The notes below the pieces were generated by a model. That model was given only the letters and a program-made list of their open reading frames with translations, searched no databases and was not told the origin of the DNA. Positions 1 through 8,159 of a stretch of DNA of 64,000 bases are shown in pieces. The translations under genes and the position numbers were made by a program. How positions within the stretch are numbered: position 1 is the first letter of the stretch; each line of letters starts with the position of its first letter. The stretch is from Teretinema sp942493045. Its GTDB lineage: Bacteria; Spirochaetota; Spirochaetia; Treponematales; Treponemataceae. The DNA lies in assembly GCA_942493045.1 (NCBI GenBank), contig OW818665.1, forward strand, positions 2,914,001-2,978,000, read 5' to 3'.

Positions 1-1149
1 GTCAAACTCGGCAAGAGCCGCGCCGAACTGCTGACCATGGCTTCCGGGGCTGTTAGCCTGGCCTGCGGCTATGCCGGAGAAGTGGAAATGGGCGCCGAGG
101 ACGCCACCCGCGCCGATCGCTCCTTTATGGCTGAATACTGCCACACTGTTACCGCCGCCGGCGCGACCATCGTAAATATCGCCGACACCGTCGGTTACGC
201 CGTGCCCGAAGAAATGTTCGCCCTGGTCGAATACCTGCATAGCCAAGTGGCTGCCTTCCGCGATGGACGGGCAATACTGAGCGTACACTGCCATAACGAT
301 TTCGGCCTGGCGGTCGCCAATACCCTCTCCGGCATCCGCGCCGGCTGCGGCCAGGTGGAGTTAAGCGCCTCCGGCCTCGGCGAGCGCGCCGGCAACGCCA
401 CCCTGGAAGGCATAGCCGCCGTCCTCTCCTCCCGGCCGGACCTCTACCCCGTGCATACCGCGCTGAACACCAAGGCCATGGGCGAGTTAAGCCGCCGCCT
501 CGGCGCCATCATCGGCTCTGGCCTCTCGCCGCTCCAGCCGGTAACCGGCAGCAACGTCCGCACCCACGCCTCGGGGATTCATCAGAGCGGTTTGGCTCGG
601 GATGAGAATACCTATCGGTCGGTATGCACTCAGGCCTTTGACACCGTCCCCGAACGCCTCGTCCTTTCCCGCCACTCCGGCCGCGCCGGCGTGCAAGAAG
701 CCGTGCGCCGCTACGCCGGCGCCGAACCCACCGACTACGCCGTCGAGAGCGTACTACTGCGCCTCAAGGACCCCGCCTTCAGCGGCCCGACCCTCGCCGC
801 CACCGACTTCTTCATGATCCTCAAAACCGCCGGAATGCCGCTGCCGCCGCTCGTCACGCTCGCCGACCTTCCGCCGCCTCCTTCCGCCCCCGGCCGCCCA
901 GCCGCCCTCCAGGCCCTCTCGCCAGTGCCCTTTACCATCCGCCAGATACAGGAATCGGCCTGCAGTACCGGTGAAACCGCCCTCTCAAACCCCCCGCGCC
1001 GCCGCCTCTACCTGGAAATTGAAGCCCGACTCAGCGTCCCCCGCATCCTGGCCTTCGAGCGCGTCGCCGCTTCCTCCTCCGAGGACCTGCTGTTCGCCGC
1101 CCTGCTCGACGCCGTCAACACCCTGCTCGTCTTGACCCCCGCCCCCTGA
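1..1149 (+). CDS. leuA: 2-isopropylmalate synthase-like acyltransferase (5' end outside window)
   Basis: The frame is open from base 1, so the start lies outside the window. The protein belongs to the LeuA / homocitrate synthase family, which condenses acetyl-CoA with a 2-oxoacid; LeuA begins leucine synthesis. Visible hallmarks are the metal-binding HCHND segment, a glycine-rich GERAGNATLE segment, and THASGIHQSGL followed by SRHSGRAGV, both typical of LeuA-type enzymes. The C-terminal part after about residue 280 is short and proline/alanine-rich, and does not clearly match the usual regulatory dimer domain. LeuA is preferred over homocitrate synthase because of the SRHSGRAGV segment, but substrate cannot be settled from sequence alone. 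GC-rich codon use marks it as host chromosome. Confidence 0.8.
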   Translation, partial: VKLGKSRAELLTMASGAVSLACGYAGEVEMGAEDATRADRSFMAEYCHTVTAAGATIVNIADTVGYAVPEEMFALVEYLHSQVAAFRDGRAILSVHCHNDFGLAVANTLSGIRAGCGQVELSASGLGERAGNATLEGIAAVLSSRPDLYPVHTALNTKAMGELSRRLGAIIGSGLSPLQPVTGSNVRTHASGIHQSGLARDENTYRSVCTQAFDTVPERLVLSRHSGRAGVQEAVRRYAGAEPTDYAVESVLLRLKDPAFSGPTLAATDFFMILKTAGMPLPPLVTLADLPPPPSAPGRPAALQALSPVPFTIRQIQESACSTGETALSNPPRRRLYLEIEARLSVPRILAFERVAASSSEDLLFAALLDAVNTLLVLTPAP

Positions 1150-1210
1150 TTAGGCTATAGTAGCCAAGCATTTCCAATGTCAGTCATCTTGTTATTCTTC
1201 GGAGTGCACC

Positions 1211-1284
1211 GGGCCTATAGCTCAGTTGGTTAGAGCTGCGGACTCATAATCCGTCGGTCCCTGGTTCAAGTCCAGGTGGGCCCA
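1211..1284 (+). tRNA. tRNA with CAT anticodon, probably tRNA-Ile2 (lysidine type)
   Basis: The 74-nt sequence folds as a complete cloverleaf. It has a 7-bp acceptor stem (GGGCCTA/TGGGCCC), D arm GCTC/GAGC, anticodon stem GCGGA/TCCGT around loop CTCATAA, and T arm CCTGG-TTCAAGT-CCAGG. The discriminator is A and no CCA is encoded. Anticodon CAT could be Met or Ile2; the GGGCC acceptor and overall pattern look more like Ile2. Its 3' 42 nt are repeated at 37270-37311, so it is the integration target, and the element restores the 3' half of the gene. Confidence 0.93.
1243..1284 (+). repeat. attL: left 42-bp attachment core within the tRNA
   Basis: These 42 bases, from the anticodon loop through the discriminator, are identical to 37270-37311. 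The flanking bases differ on both sides. With an integrase gene starting about 260 bp inward, this is the standard arrangement for a tRNA-integrated element. Confidence 0.93.
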
Positions 1285-1351
1285 TAGTTAGGTTCTTACT
1301 GGGTAAGGACTTATTGTCAGAGCACAAGGTGAGATTCCTTGCTGGTCGGAA

Positions 1352-1373
1352 TTTGTGAGCAGATTTGTGAGCA
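1352..1373 (+). promoter_or_regulatory. Putative integrase arm-type sites, left pair
   Basis: Two copies of TTTGTGAGCA begin at 1352 and 1364, a 12-nt period. The same pair, in the same orientation and spacing, occurs inside the right end at 37124-37145. Paired short direct repeats flanking both att cores are how tyrosine integrases with an N-terminal arm-binding domain mark element ends. That function is inferred from position. Confidence 0.6.
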
Positions 1374-1540
1374 ACTTTCGGCAGCTATCGTAAATAGCCG
1401 GCCGATCGTTCCATTCATGGAACGATTTGTTCTTGAAATTATCATTGGCCTTGTGTTACAGGGCCGGTACTTATCCCTATAGACGGGCGGTACCCGAACT
1501 CATTTTTGCCGGTTCTTTCCGGTGCGAAGCGAGGTACGGT

Positions 1541-2833
1541 ATGCGCCCGTTTTATTTTTTCCGACGCGATAATGGTGTTATCTATGTGCAGTTTCAAAAT
1601 GAAGCAAAACATAAAAGGACTACCGCAAAATCCACCAAAGAAACAAATATGTCCCGGGCTATGGCGGTTGTCGTTGATTGGATCCAAAATGGAATTCCGG
1701 TTAAGGGCAAGCGTACATCCTTATCAACGGTAGTTGCGGTCGATAATTTGTTTAGCCTTATTTCCGAAAACAAAGTAGATGAATCTGATTTTGTCCGGAT
1801 AGGCGAGCTGATGTCAAAGATCGGTTTTGGTGTCACGAGCGCAGCGCAGGTTGTAAAGAGTAAAGTTAAGCTTGTCGACTACTTACATAATTTTTGGGAC
1901 TATGACAAAAGTCCGTATGTCCAGGACAAGGTTACGCATGACTACGATATCGGAAAGCGTCATTGTGCCGATATGACCAAGCGTGTGAAGTACTGGAAGG
2001 ACTATTTCAAGGATACGTATTTTGAGGATGTCACTACAGATTCTCTTCGTGCTTTCGAAATTGCGTTAAAAGAAAAAGGACTGGCCGGTGCTACACGGAA
2101 TTATATTTTGCTGGCCGGCAAGACCGCATTCAAGTGGGCGTATGAAAACAAAAAAATCAAGGAAAATCCCTGTGTCGGTCTCAAGAGGTATAACGCAAAC
2201 AAGACGGCAAAGGGCCGTGATGTTCTTACCTCAGCCGAAGCTCAAGCCTTGTTTGGAGTGAAATGGGATGATGACCGTGCCCGTGCCGCGAGTCTGGTAG
2301 CGATGACTACCGGTCTCAGGCAAGGCGAGATCCGTGCCCTTCGTGCGGGAGATATCGGAGAGGACCGGATTTTTGTCCGGCATAACTGGGAAAATACGGA
2401 CGGGTTGAAATCGCCGAAAAATGGCTATACCCGCGAAGTTCCTCTTTTGCCGCAAGTCCGCTCCGCCCTTAACCGGTTGCTTCTGCAGAATCCTCATAAA
2501 ATTGAAAATGAGAAAAAATTTATTTTCTGGGGTTCTCTACCCGATAAACCGATTGTTGAAAACCTAATCCTTGAAGGTTTCAAGGCAGCCCTGATCAAAA
2601 TTGGAATCACGGAGGAAGAACGGACCAGGAGAAATGTCGTGTTTCATTCATGGCGTCATTTTTATGGCACTGAACTTTCTAAGAAAGTAAATATGAGACA
2701 AACCCAACTTGCGCTCGGGCATATGACATCGGCTATGACAAAGCATTATACCGATCACAAGACTGAAGAAGACTTGAAGATAATTTCCCAGGCCTTGGGG
2801 AGCGTATTCAGTGCGGATTTTGGAATAGCCTGA
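1541..2833 (+). CDS. int: Tyrosine-recombinase integrase
   Basis: This 430-aa phage-type integrase catalyses site-specific recombination between the tRNA attachment sites. The catalytic set is visible: Arg near residue 260 (TGLRQGEIRAL), His369 and Arg372 (HSWRH), and the nucleophile Tyr403 (LGHMTSAMTKHYTDH). The N-terminal part has the arm- and core-binding layout of phage integrases. I chose ATG 1541, which follows a GAGGT site and begins MRPFYFFRR; a longer open frame back to 1427 has no good ribosome site. It lies next to attL and reads inward. A 17-bp stem-loop follows the stop. Confidence 0.93.
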   Translation: MRPFYFFRRDNGVIYVQFQNEAKHKRTTAKSTKETNMSRAMAVVVDWIQNGIPVKGKRTSLSTVVAVDNLFSLISENKVDESDFVRIGELMSKIGFGVTSAAQVVKSKVKLVDYLHNFWDYDKSPYVQDKVTHDYDIGKRHCADMTKRVKYWKDYFKDTYFEDVTTDSLRAFEIALKEKGLAGATRNYILLAGKTAFKWAYENKKIKENPCVGLKRYNANKTAKGRDVLTSAEAQALFGVKWDDDRARAASLVAMTTGLRQGEIRALRAGDIGEDRIFVRHNWENTDGLKSPKNGYTREVPLLPQVRSALNRLLLQNPHKIENEKKFIFWGSLPDKPIVENLILEGFKAALIKIGITEEERTRRNVVFHSWRHFYGTELSKKVNMRQTQLALGHMTSAMTKHYTDHKTEEDLKIISQALGSVFSADFGIA

Positions 2834-2841
2834 TCTATCTG

Positions 2842-2878
2842 TTTTTTCAGATGGAAAATATTTTTCCATCTGAAAAAA
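2842..2878. terminator. Bidirectional intrinsic terminator after the integrase
   Basis: A perfect 17-bp inverted repeat (arms 2842-2858 and 2862-2878, TAT loop) ends in A and T runs on its two sides. It can stop transcription leaving the integrase gene and separates it from the next small operon. Confidence 0.8.
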
Positions 2879-2951
2879 AGCGAGACGCTGTTTTTTACGG
2901 TCACGGTAAGATGATTTCATGATGGGCAATCGTAATCAGGAGGGTCAGGTA

Positions 2952-3152
2952 GTGGATAGTGTAAAAGAATCAAACGATGGTCAAATATTGAACGTGAGCG
3001 AGGCGGCGGGATTCATGAAATGTGCCGCTTCCACAGTGTACCGGGACTGCGCCCGGGGTACTATGCCCTGTATACGAAAGGGGAAGCGCCTCCTTTTCAA
3101 GCGGGAAGATCTCGTGTCATGGCTCGAAACCATGCGGACGGGTCCCGCGTGA
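2952..3152 (+). CDS. Excisionase-like MerR/AlpA-type HTH protein
   Basis: A 66-aa DNA-binding protein. The stretch LNVSEAAGFMKCAASTVYR, then KRLLFKREDLVSWLE, is the winged-helix HTH_17 pattern of excisionases and AlpA regulators. GTG 2952 is preferred because a strong CAGGAGGG site lies about 7 nt upstream; an in-frame ATG at 2919 has no such site. Its place next to the integrase suggests a directionality factor or an activator of the element. The stop overlaps the next gene's GTG (GTGA), implying translational coupling. Confidence 0.75.
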   Translation: MDSVKESNDGQILNVSEAAGFMKCAASTVYRDCARGTMPCIRKGKRLLFKREDLVSWLETMRTGPA

Positions 3153-3337
3153 AGATCACGGCGAAGGAGATCAACGCTGAAATTCTTTCCTGGATAAAGG
3201 GGCAGCTTGAGTCGAAGAAATTTGGAACGTTCGGCATCGAGATCACTCTCCGCGACGGATTGCCGGTTTCGATACAAAAAACCGACAAGCTCAATTATCG
3301 CCGGTACGGCGGTGACGTGCTCGAGTTGTCGGAATAG
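3149..3337 (+). CDS. Small DUF2292/YezD-like protein
   Basis: A 62-aa protein translated from GTG 3149, overlapping the stop of the HTH gene. The pattern ILSWIKGQ, then FGTFGIEITLRDGLPVSIQKTDK, resembles the small YezD / DUF2292 proteins, whose function is unknown. The open frame continues upstream inside the HTH gene, but that part is a shadow. A strong terminator follows. Confidence 0.6.
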   Translation: MKITAKEINAEILSWIKGQLESKKFGTFGIEITLRDGLPVSIQKTDKLNYRRYGGDVLELSE

Positions 3338-3355
3338 CATTTTTATAAAAGAACG

Positions 3356-3389
3356 AAAGGCGGCCAGGGAAGAATCCCTGGCCGCCTTT
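3356..3389. terminator. Bidirectional intrinsic terminator
   Basis: A 15-bp GC-rich stem (AAAGGCGGCCAGGGA and its complement) closes over an AGAA loop with T-rich flank. It sits between convergent genes ending at 3337 and 3392 and can serve both. Confidence 0.88.
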
Positions 3390-3391
3390 GT

Positions 3392-3811
3392 TTACTCGTC
3401 GGCTACGTCGAGATAAATGTATTCGTTTCTCCAGCCATGAAGGCTTGCCCTTGCCTTGTAGGGTTCAGAACCGATTCCGGGAACGGTGAAGACCAGCGGG
3501 ACAGTGTTTTCCTTGTCCAGATCGACGTGATACAAGAATGCATGGCAAAGCGTCGCAATGTTCTTGATGGGATTTTCGCAGCAGTTTCGTATCCAGTGGC
3601 AATAGAGACGGCCCGAAAGATGCACCGGCGTGTGTATGCCGTGGCGCCATGCTGCGCTTGAGACATCGAACGATACTCCGCCTTCTTTTTCGAAAATTCC
3701 CGGGAACTTGAAAAAATCCTGTTTGCTGTAAAAGTCCTGTTCGTGTTTCTGCTCGAAACAGCTTTCGTGACGCTCAACTCTCGCGATTTCCCTGATTGCT
3801 ACATCTGACAT
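3392..3811 (-). CDS. Phage protein of unknown function
   Basis: A 139-aa protein. ATG 3811 is fixed by a near-perfect AAAGGAG site 6 nt upstream; the longer frame starting at 3841 is unlikely. I do not recognise a family. The N-terminus is charged and helical (SDVAIREIARVERHESCFEQ), followed by several Cys and His residues (CHWIRNCC, CHAFLYH) without a clear zinc-binding spacing. It is the only leftward gene in the left end and faces away from the head operon. An early or regulatory role is possible, but nothing in the sequence shows it. Confidence 0.65.
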   Translation of the reverse strand: MSDVAIREIARVERHESCFEQKHEQDFYSKQDFFKFPGIFEKEGGVSFDVSSAAWRHGIHTPVHLSGRLYCHWIRNCCENPIKNIATLCHAFLYHVDLDKENTVPLVFTVPGIGSEPYKARASLHGWRNEYIYLDVADE

Positions 3812-3886
3812 AAAAACTCCTTTGGTCGGTATAGTTTTCAAAGCTGCTATGGCTTTGTATTCCAGGACAGACCGCGCCCTGAAATA

Positions 3887-4039
3887 TTTCTAACGGGGGC
3901 GAAAATAGTCTTTGTCCAGTGCCGGGTTCACGCAAGGCCGGCTAGGAGCGGAGACGTACTCGTCGAAGCGACGACGACGCTTGCTTGGCCTTGCGGGGTT
4001 CCGGCACTGGACACATAATGCCCCTTCCCCCGTTAGAAA
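3887..4039. other. 153-bp nested inverted-repeat structure
   Basis: Three nested complementary blocks form one long imperfect hairpin: TTTCTAACGGGGG (3887-3899) with 4027-4039, GTCCAGTGCCGG (3914-3925) with 4001-4012, and CGCAAGGCC (3931-3939) with 3987-3995. A smaller TCGTCG/CGACGA hairpin sits at the tip. No gene covers it. It could be a structured RNA, a packaging or replication site, or a small mobile element. It lies directly upstream of the terminase genes. Confidence 0.6.
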
Positions 4040-4075
4040 GATGAGAAAACCGCTGACAGAAAGCGTGATCTTTCC

Positions 4076-4093
4076 TATCTGAAAAATCAGATA
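4076..4093. terminator. Weak terminator-like hairpin
   Basis: TATCTGA and TCAGATA form a 7-bp stem around AAAA, followed by AAAAAGG. It lies between the leftward gene at 3392-3811 and the head operon. Base composition suits a weak terminator on the minus strand. Confidence 0.35.
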
Positions 4094-4233
4094 AAAAGGC
4101 GGATATATTCTGAAAAAAAGGGAAACAAATGAAGATATCGGCGCATTAAAGTGAGGCACATAGATTCTTGAAGGCACGCTTCCGGGCCGCGTGTAGGGAC
4201 GCGGTCCGGAGGTGTGGGGGAGGTGAGGCGACA

Positions 4234-4404
4234 ATGAAAAAGCACTATTTGACACTTGAGTGCATCAGGCGGGCGGTTGCATTTCTGGAAAAGCGCAAGG
4301 CACACGCGAGCGAGACGGGCAACGATGAATGGGCAGAGGAGTTCGAGAACGCAATCAGGATAATCCGCGGCCTCTGTGTGCTGGAGCTGGAACCGGGAAA
4401 ATAA
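4234..4404 (+). CDS. Small phage protein of unknown function
   Basis: A 56-aa, mostly helical charged protein (MKKHYLTLECIRRAVAFLEK). ATG 4234 is supported by a GGAGGTGAGG site; the open frame begins earlier at 4168 without one. It is the first gene of the head operon, 23 bp before the presumed terminase small subunit start. No family recognised. Confidence 0.65.
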   Translation: MKKHYLTLECIRRAVAFLEKRKAHASETGNDEWAEEFENAIRIIRGLCVLELEPGK

Positions 4405-4427
4405 AATGCTGGATGGGGAGGTGATCA

Positions 4428-4916
4428 ATTTCTGAACTGTGGGAGAGGAGAACCGACGATACGAACGCTTCCTGGAACGCGTTCTGCATGTACCGCGACT
4501 ACGGAACGGACCGGGGGCTCCTGAAGGCCATGGCGCTGAACGGAGTTTCCCGGACGAGGTATGGCGTGTGGTGCAAGTGGTCGGCGAAATACGACTGGGT
4601 AAAGCGGTGCGGGGCATACGACACCTACCTTGACGGGCTGAAGCGGGCGGAGCGGGAGAAGGAGTACGGCGAGCGGGAGAAGATGTACCAGAAGATCACT
4701 GAAAAAGTGCTGAGCATCGTAGAAAAGCGCCTAGCGGGATTCGACCCCGAGGAACTGACGCAGTCGAACGTGATCGACTGGCTGAAGAACTCCATAGACA
4801 TCGAGCGGTCGATATTCGGCAAGACTGACGCGGCGGACGGGAACGGTTTCGGGGATGGAAAACAATTGAGCGGGCAGCTTGAGATCAACTTTGTGCAGGA
4901 CTTCGAGGGCTTGTAG
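4428..4916 (+). CDS. terS: Terminase small subunit, apparently using a non-ATG start
   Basis: DNA-recognition subunit of the packaging motor. Residues NASWNAFCMYRDYGTDRGLL, then VSRTRYGVWCKWSAKYDWVKR, match the opening helix-turn-helix of phage small terminases (aF..YRd.G..Rsl). The first ATG (4488) would cut this motif. The in-frame stop upstream is at 4422, so the start must be ATT 4428 or CTG 4437. A strong GGGGAGGTG site ends just before ATT 4428, so I use that (162 aa). The C-terminal half is acidic and helical. It ends 2 bp before the large subunit. Confidence 0.72.
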   Translation: MSELWERRTDDTNASWNAFCMYRDYGTDRGLLKAMALNGVSRTRYGVWCKWSAKYDWVKRCGAYDTYLDGLKRAEREKEYGEREKMYQKITEKVLSIVEKRLAGFDPEELTQSNVIDWLKNSIDIERSIFGKTDAADGNGFGDGKQLSGQLEINFVQDFEGL

Positions 4917-4918
4917 GG

Positions 4919-6154
4919 GTGCTCGCCGATAAGGTCTTTTTCCCGACGCGCGTGCAGAAAAACGCCCTGAAACTGCTTAAGAGTGGGGCTAAGCATATTC
5001 TGCTTTTCGGAGGATCGCGGAGCGGGAAGACGACGATACTGGTGATCGTCATCATTTTCAGAGCAGTGCGGTATGCGGGAAGCCGTCACCTGATTTGTCG
5101 GCTCAGGACGAAGGACGCCCGGAGCTCGGTGCTGCATGAGACGCTCATTCCCTGGCTGACCAAGATTGTCGGGAACGGACGCTTTAAGCTCGTGGTGCAC
5201 GACAACTATGTGCGGATGTGGAACGGCTCGGAAATATGGATAGGCGGGCTTGGGGACAAGGAGCAGGTCGACAAGATTCTCGGGCACGAGTACAACACGA
5301 TCTACTTTAACGAGGTGAGCCAGATTTCCTACGCGGCGGTGAACGTGGCCTACAGCCGGCTTGCGATGCACATACCGGGATGCCGGAACGTGTTTCTGTA
5401 CGACTGCAACCCGGCTTCTCCCATGCACTGGGCGTACAAGGTGTTCATCAGGAAGATCGAGGCGCGGACGGACACGCCGCTCGCGAAGCCGGACCTGTAT
5501 ACCTCGATGGTGCTGAATCCTGCGGATAATGCGGAAAACCTTGCCGAGGACTACATCAGCGATATTCTGGATACGATGCCCGAAAAGCAGAAGGCTCGCT
5601 TCCGGGACGGACTCTGGGTAAAGGCCGACGGGGTCGTCTACGAGAAGTTCCGGGAGGAGATGATACTGCCGCTGGACCGGATGCCCGAAAAGTATGACTT
5701 CGTGACGGCGGGACAGGACTTCGGACTTAACATCACGAACGTGAAGGTTGGCTGGATAGGGAATACTGTGTACCTGACTGCCGACTACGGCGCCTACAAC
5801 ATGCCAACGCGGACCTTCAATGAGGAACTGACGGAACTCGGGTGGTACCGGAACGACAAAAGCGAAGCGTCATTGTTTCCTACCTACTGCGACCCGGCGG
5901 GAGGTGAGCGGATACAGGAGATTACCGGCGGGGTGAAGGCGAACAACTCCGTTGACTCGGGGATTGATTATATTTGCGCACTGATGGAACGAAATCAGTT
6001 TTTTGTGTGCGCGAAATGCACGGGCGTTCTGCAGGAGATTGCGGACTACGCCAGGGACGAGGGAAACCAAATCGTGAAGGTGAATGACCATTATATGGAC
6101 GCCATGCGGTACGCGATTTTCAGCCAGGTGCAGTATGGTGTTGTCTGCAACTAA
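4919..6154 (+). CDS. terL: Terminase large subunit
   Basis: ATP-driven packaging motor and nuclease that cuts and pumps DNA into the prohead (411 aa). The P-loop GGSRSGKT is near residue 32 and the Walker B segment TIYFNEVS near residue 125. The RNase H-like nuclease domain shows acidic positions at TAGQDFGLN and at NDHYMDAMRYA near the end. Translation starts at GTG 4919, immediately after the small subunit stop. Length is at the short end for phage large terminases, but all motifs are present. Confidence 0.93.
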   Translation: MLADKVFFPTRVQKNALKLLKSGAKHILLFGGSRSGKTTILVIVIIFRAVRYAGSRHLICRLRTKDARSSVLHETLIPWLTKIVGNGRFKLVVHDNYVRMWNGSEIWIGGLGDKEQVDKILGHEYNTIYFNEVSQISYAAVNVAYSRLAMHIPGCRNVFLYDCNPASPMHWAYKVFIRKIEARTDTPLAKPDLYTSMVLNPADNAENLAEDYISDILDTMPEKQKARFRDGLWVKADGVVYEKFREEMILPLDRMPEKYDFVTAGQDFGLNITNVKVGWIGNTVYLTADYGAYNMPTRTFNEELTELGWYRNDKSEASLFPTYCDPAGGERIQEITGGVKANNSVDSGIDYICALMERNQFFVCAKCTGVLQEIADYARDEGNQIVKVNDHYMDAMRYAIFSQVQYGVVCN

Positions 6155-6197
6155 CGTAAAAAAAGTTCAGAAAATATTTGTGACAAAAGGCGGAATT

Positions 6198-6293
6198 ATG
6201 TCGATAAAGAATTATAAAAAAAAATCAGGAGGAAAAAAAAGGATAACACTGGCTGACGTATGGGTATTCGCAAAGAAGGGCGCGGATATCTGA
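6198..6293 (+). CDS. 31-aa basic protein coupled to the portal gene
   Basis: A short, lysine-rich protein (MSIKNYKKKSGGKKRITLADVWVF). Its ATG follows AAAGGCGG and its stop overlaps the portal start (TGATG at 6291-6295), the spacing used for translational coupling. It may only be a leader that loads ribosomes onto the portal message, or a small DNA-binding or scaffold factor. No family is recognised. Confidence 0.45.
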   Translation: MSIKNYKKKSGGKKRITLADVWVFAKKGADI

Positions 6294-7495
6294 TGCGTAT
6301 GGCAACTCTCTTTTCCGGGATACGGAAAACGCTGGAACGATTTTCCTTTGCCGAACAACTGGCAAAAGAGGACCCGTTTTCGGAGTCCGGATCGAGCCCG
6401 GAACACAGGGATTATTACTTGACCCATGCATGGGTGAATATCGCGATCGGCATCCTGATGCGGAATATCGGACGAACGGAATATATAATCAAAAAAAATG
6501 GACAGACAGTAAAAACCGGACCGGTGTTCAGTCTTTTTCAGTCCCCAAACCCGCATTTGAGCCGTTTTGACCTGTGGAAGGAAACGGCAGCGTGGTGGTA
6601 CCTCGAAGGAGAAGCCTTCTGGTATTTCGGAGACAGTTATACCGGCGGTATCCCCGAGACCTTTACCATACTGAACCCGAGACGGGTCAGTATGAGGATC
6701 GAAAACGGACGTGTTGTCCGTTGGTTCTACGAAACGGAAAGCGAGACTGTTCCGTTGCTTCCGGACGAGGTTATCCACTTCCGGGACTGGAACCCGTGGA
6801 ACGCGTATCGCGGCGTTACGCCGCTCGTATCTCTCGGGTACGAAGTAGAACAGGACGTATGGGCAAATAAATCCAACACAGACCTTCTTAAGCATAACGC
6901 AATTCCCCAGGGTATTTTAAAGACAGACCAGCTGATCCGCGAGGAAGAGGCCGACCTGATCGAGGCGCGGTGGGAACGGAAGTATGGTGCAAACTCAAAG
7001 AATCGGAAGATCGCGGTGATCGGGAAGGGTACGGAATTCAAGCCGCTCACCTTTTCGCCCGACGTTCTCAAGCTCTTTGACCTGAAGCGCTGGAACCTCT
7101 ATACCATTCTCGCCAAATACGGCATTCCGCCCCGAGTCGCGAACATACAGGACGTAAAGACGGGCCTTTCGGGAACGGACACCGAAGCTCAGCACGCGGC
7201 ATTCTGGCAATATACCCTGATACCAGCCCTGAAAAATTTCGAACAGATCGTTGAGACTCAGTTTTTCAGGCGTTTCGGTTTGGTTGAACGAGGGATATTT
7301 GAATACACGAATATCCCGGAACTGCAGCAAAATGAGGATCAACAGTCGAAGCGTGACATTGATGAGATAGCCGCCGGTCTCAAGACTATCAACGATGTAC
7401 TTGCAGAACGGGGGAAGGTTCCGAAGACTTGGGGCGATACCTGGTACCGCCCCTCAAACGTCATTCCCGTCGAGGGAACAAAATCTGAAAGTTAA
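6293..7495 (+). CDS. HK97-type portal protein
   Basis: A 400-aa portal, the dodecameric ring at the capsid vertex through which DNA enters. Family signs are the N-terminal HAWVNIAIGILMRNIGRTEYII, the LFQSPNPHLSRFDLWKETAAW segment, EVIHFRDWNPWNAYRGVTPL, and the stem region DLKRWNLYTILAKYGIPPRV. ATG 6293 overlaps the preceding stop and is preferred over an in-frame ATG at 6260. It follows terL as usual in HK97-like head modules. Confidence 0.92.
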   Translation: MRMATLFSGIRKTLERFSFAEQLAKEDPFSESGSSPEHRDYYLTHAWVNIAIGILMRNIGRTEYIIKKNGQTVKTGPVFSLFQSPNPHLSRFDLWKETAAWWYLEGEAFWYFGDSYTGGIPETFTILNPRRVSMRIENGRVVRWFYETESETVPLLPDEVIHFRDWNPWNAYRGVTPLVSLGYEVEQDVWANKSNTDLLKHNAIPQGILKTDQLIREEEADLIEARWERKYGANSKNRKIAVIGKGTEFKPLTFSPDVLKLFDLKRWNLYTILAKYGIPPRVANIQDVKTGLSGTDTEAQHAAFWQYTLIPALKNFEQIVETQFFRRFGLVERGIFEYTNIPELQQNEDQQSKRDIDEIAAGLKTINDVLAERGKVPKTWGDTWYRPSNVIPVEGTKSES

Positions 7496-7505
7496 GGATG
7501 TTGAC

Positions 7506-8159
7506 ATGGATGCACGTATTGTATTGATGGTCGGGTTCTGCGCGAAGGGTTATTTTACTCTCGAACCCCTTATCTGTAAGGTTTATGGGATACTGAAATG
7601 CGACCGCGTGGAGACGGTTGAGGATCTTCCGCGCCACGAAGGGTTTATCGATTCCATTTTCATCAGCCTGTTTTATCTCGGTCTCGATTTCGAGAAAAAA
7701 ATTAAAAAGATTCGGAACTTGCTTCCGGGAATTCAGATAGTCTGTTATGCGTCTCATTTCGTGAATGTCCAGATCGGGGCGCATCTTATACGGTCAGGCA
7801 TCGATGTTCTCTACGCCAACGTGGACTCTCCGGAAGAATACGCGAAGGCGGTTGACGGGATCCGGAATCACCATCGCTATTACCCCAAGAACGTTCGGGA
7901 TGCTTTTGCCTCCGACGAGGTGGGGGAGCCTGCAGGCTTTCTGCACCTTTCCCCTAAAGAGAGGGAATGGCTCGACCTGACCATCAAGGGGAACTCGGTC
8001 AAGGACATACAGGCCGCGATGAACGTTTCCCACGGGACGGTCAGCTCGATGCGGAAAAACACCATCCGTAAGATGGGAGTTAAGACCACTCATCAGCTTT
8101 TGTACCGGGCTTTTTTGTACAATTTCGGCAGGGGAGGCGAGTTCGAGGATGCTCTATAG
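7506..8159 (+). CDS. LuxR/NarL-type HTH protein with degenerate receiver
   Basis: A 217-aa two-domain protein. The C-terminal third (LSPKEREWLDLTIKGNSVKDIQAAMNVSHGTVSSMRKNTIRKMG) is a clear LuxR-type helix-turn-helix. The first ~125 residues look like a response-regulator fold, but strand 3 reads SIFISLFYLG where the phosphorylated Asp is expected, so it is probably not phosphorylated. ATG 7506 follows AAGGAT. It lies between portal and protease, an unusual position for a regulator, and overlaps the protease gene by 11 nt. It may control late genes or a host response; that is inference. Confidence 0.82.
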   Translation: MDARIVLMVGFCAKGYFTLEPLICKVYGILKCDRVETVEDLPRHEGFIDSIFISLFYLGLDFEKKIKKIRNLLPGIQIVCYASHFVNVQIGAHLIRSGIDVLYANVDSPEEYAKAVDGIRNHHRYYPKNVRDAFASDEVGEPAGFLHLSPKEREWLDLTIKGNSVKDIQAAMNVSHGTVSSMRKNTIRKMGVKTTHQLLYRAFLYNFGRGGEFEDAL

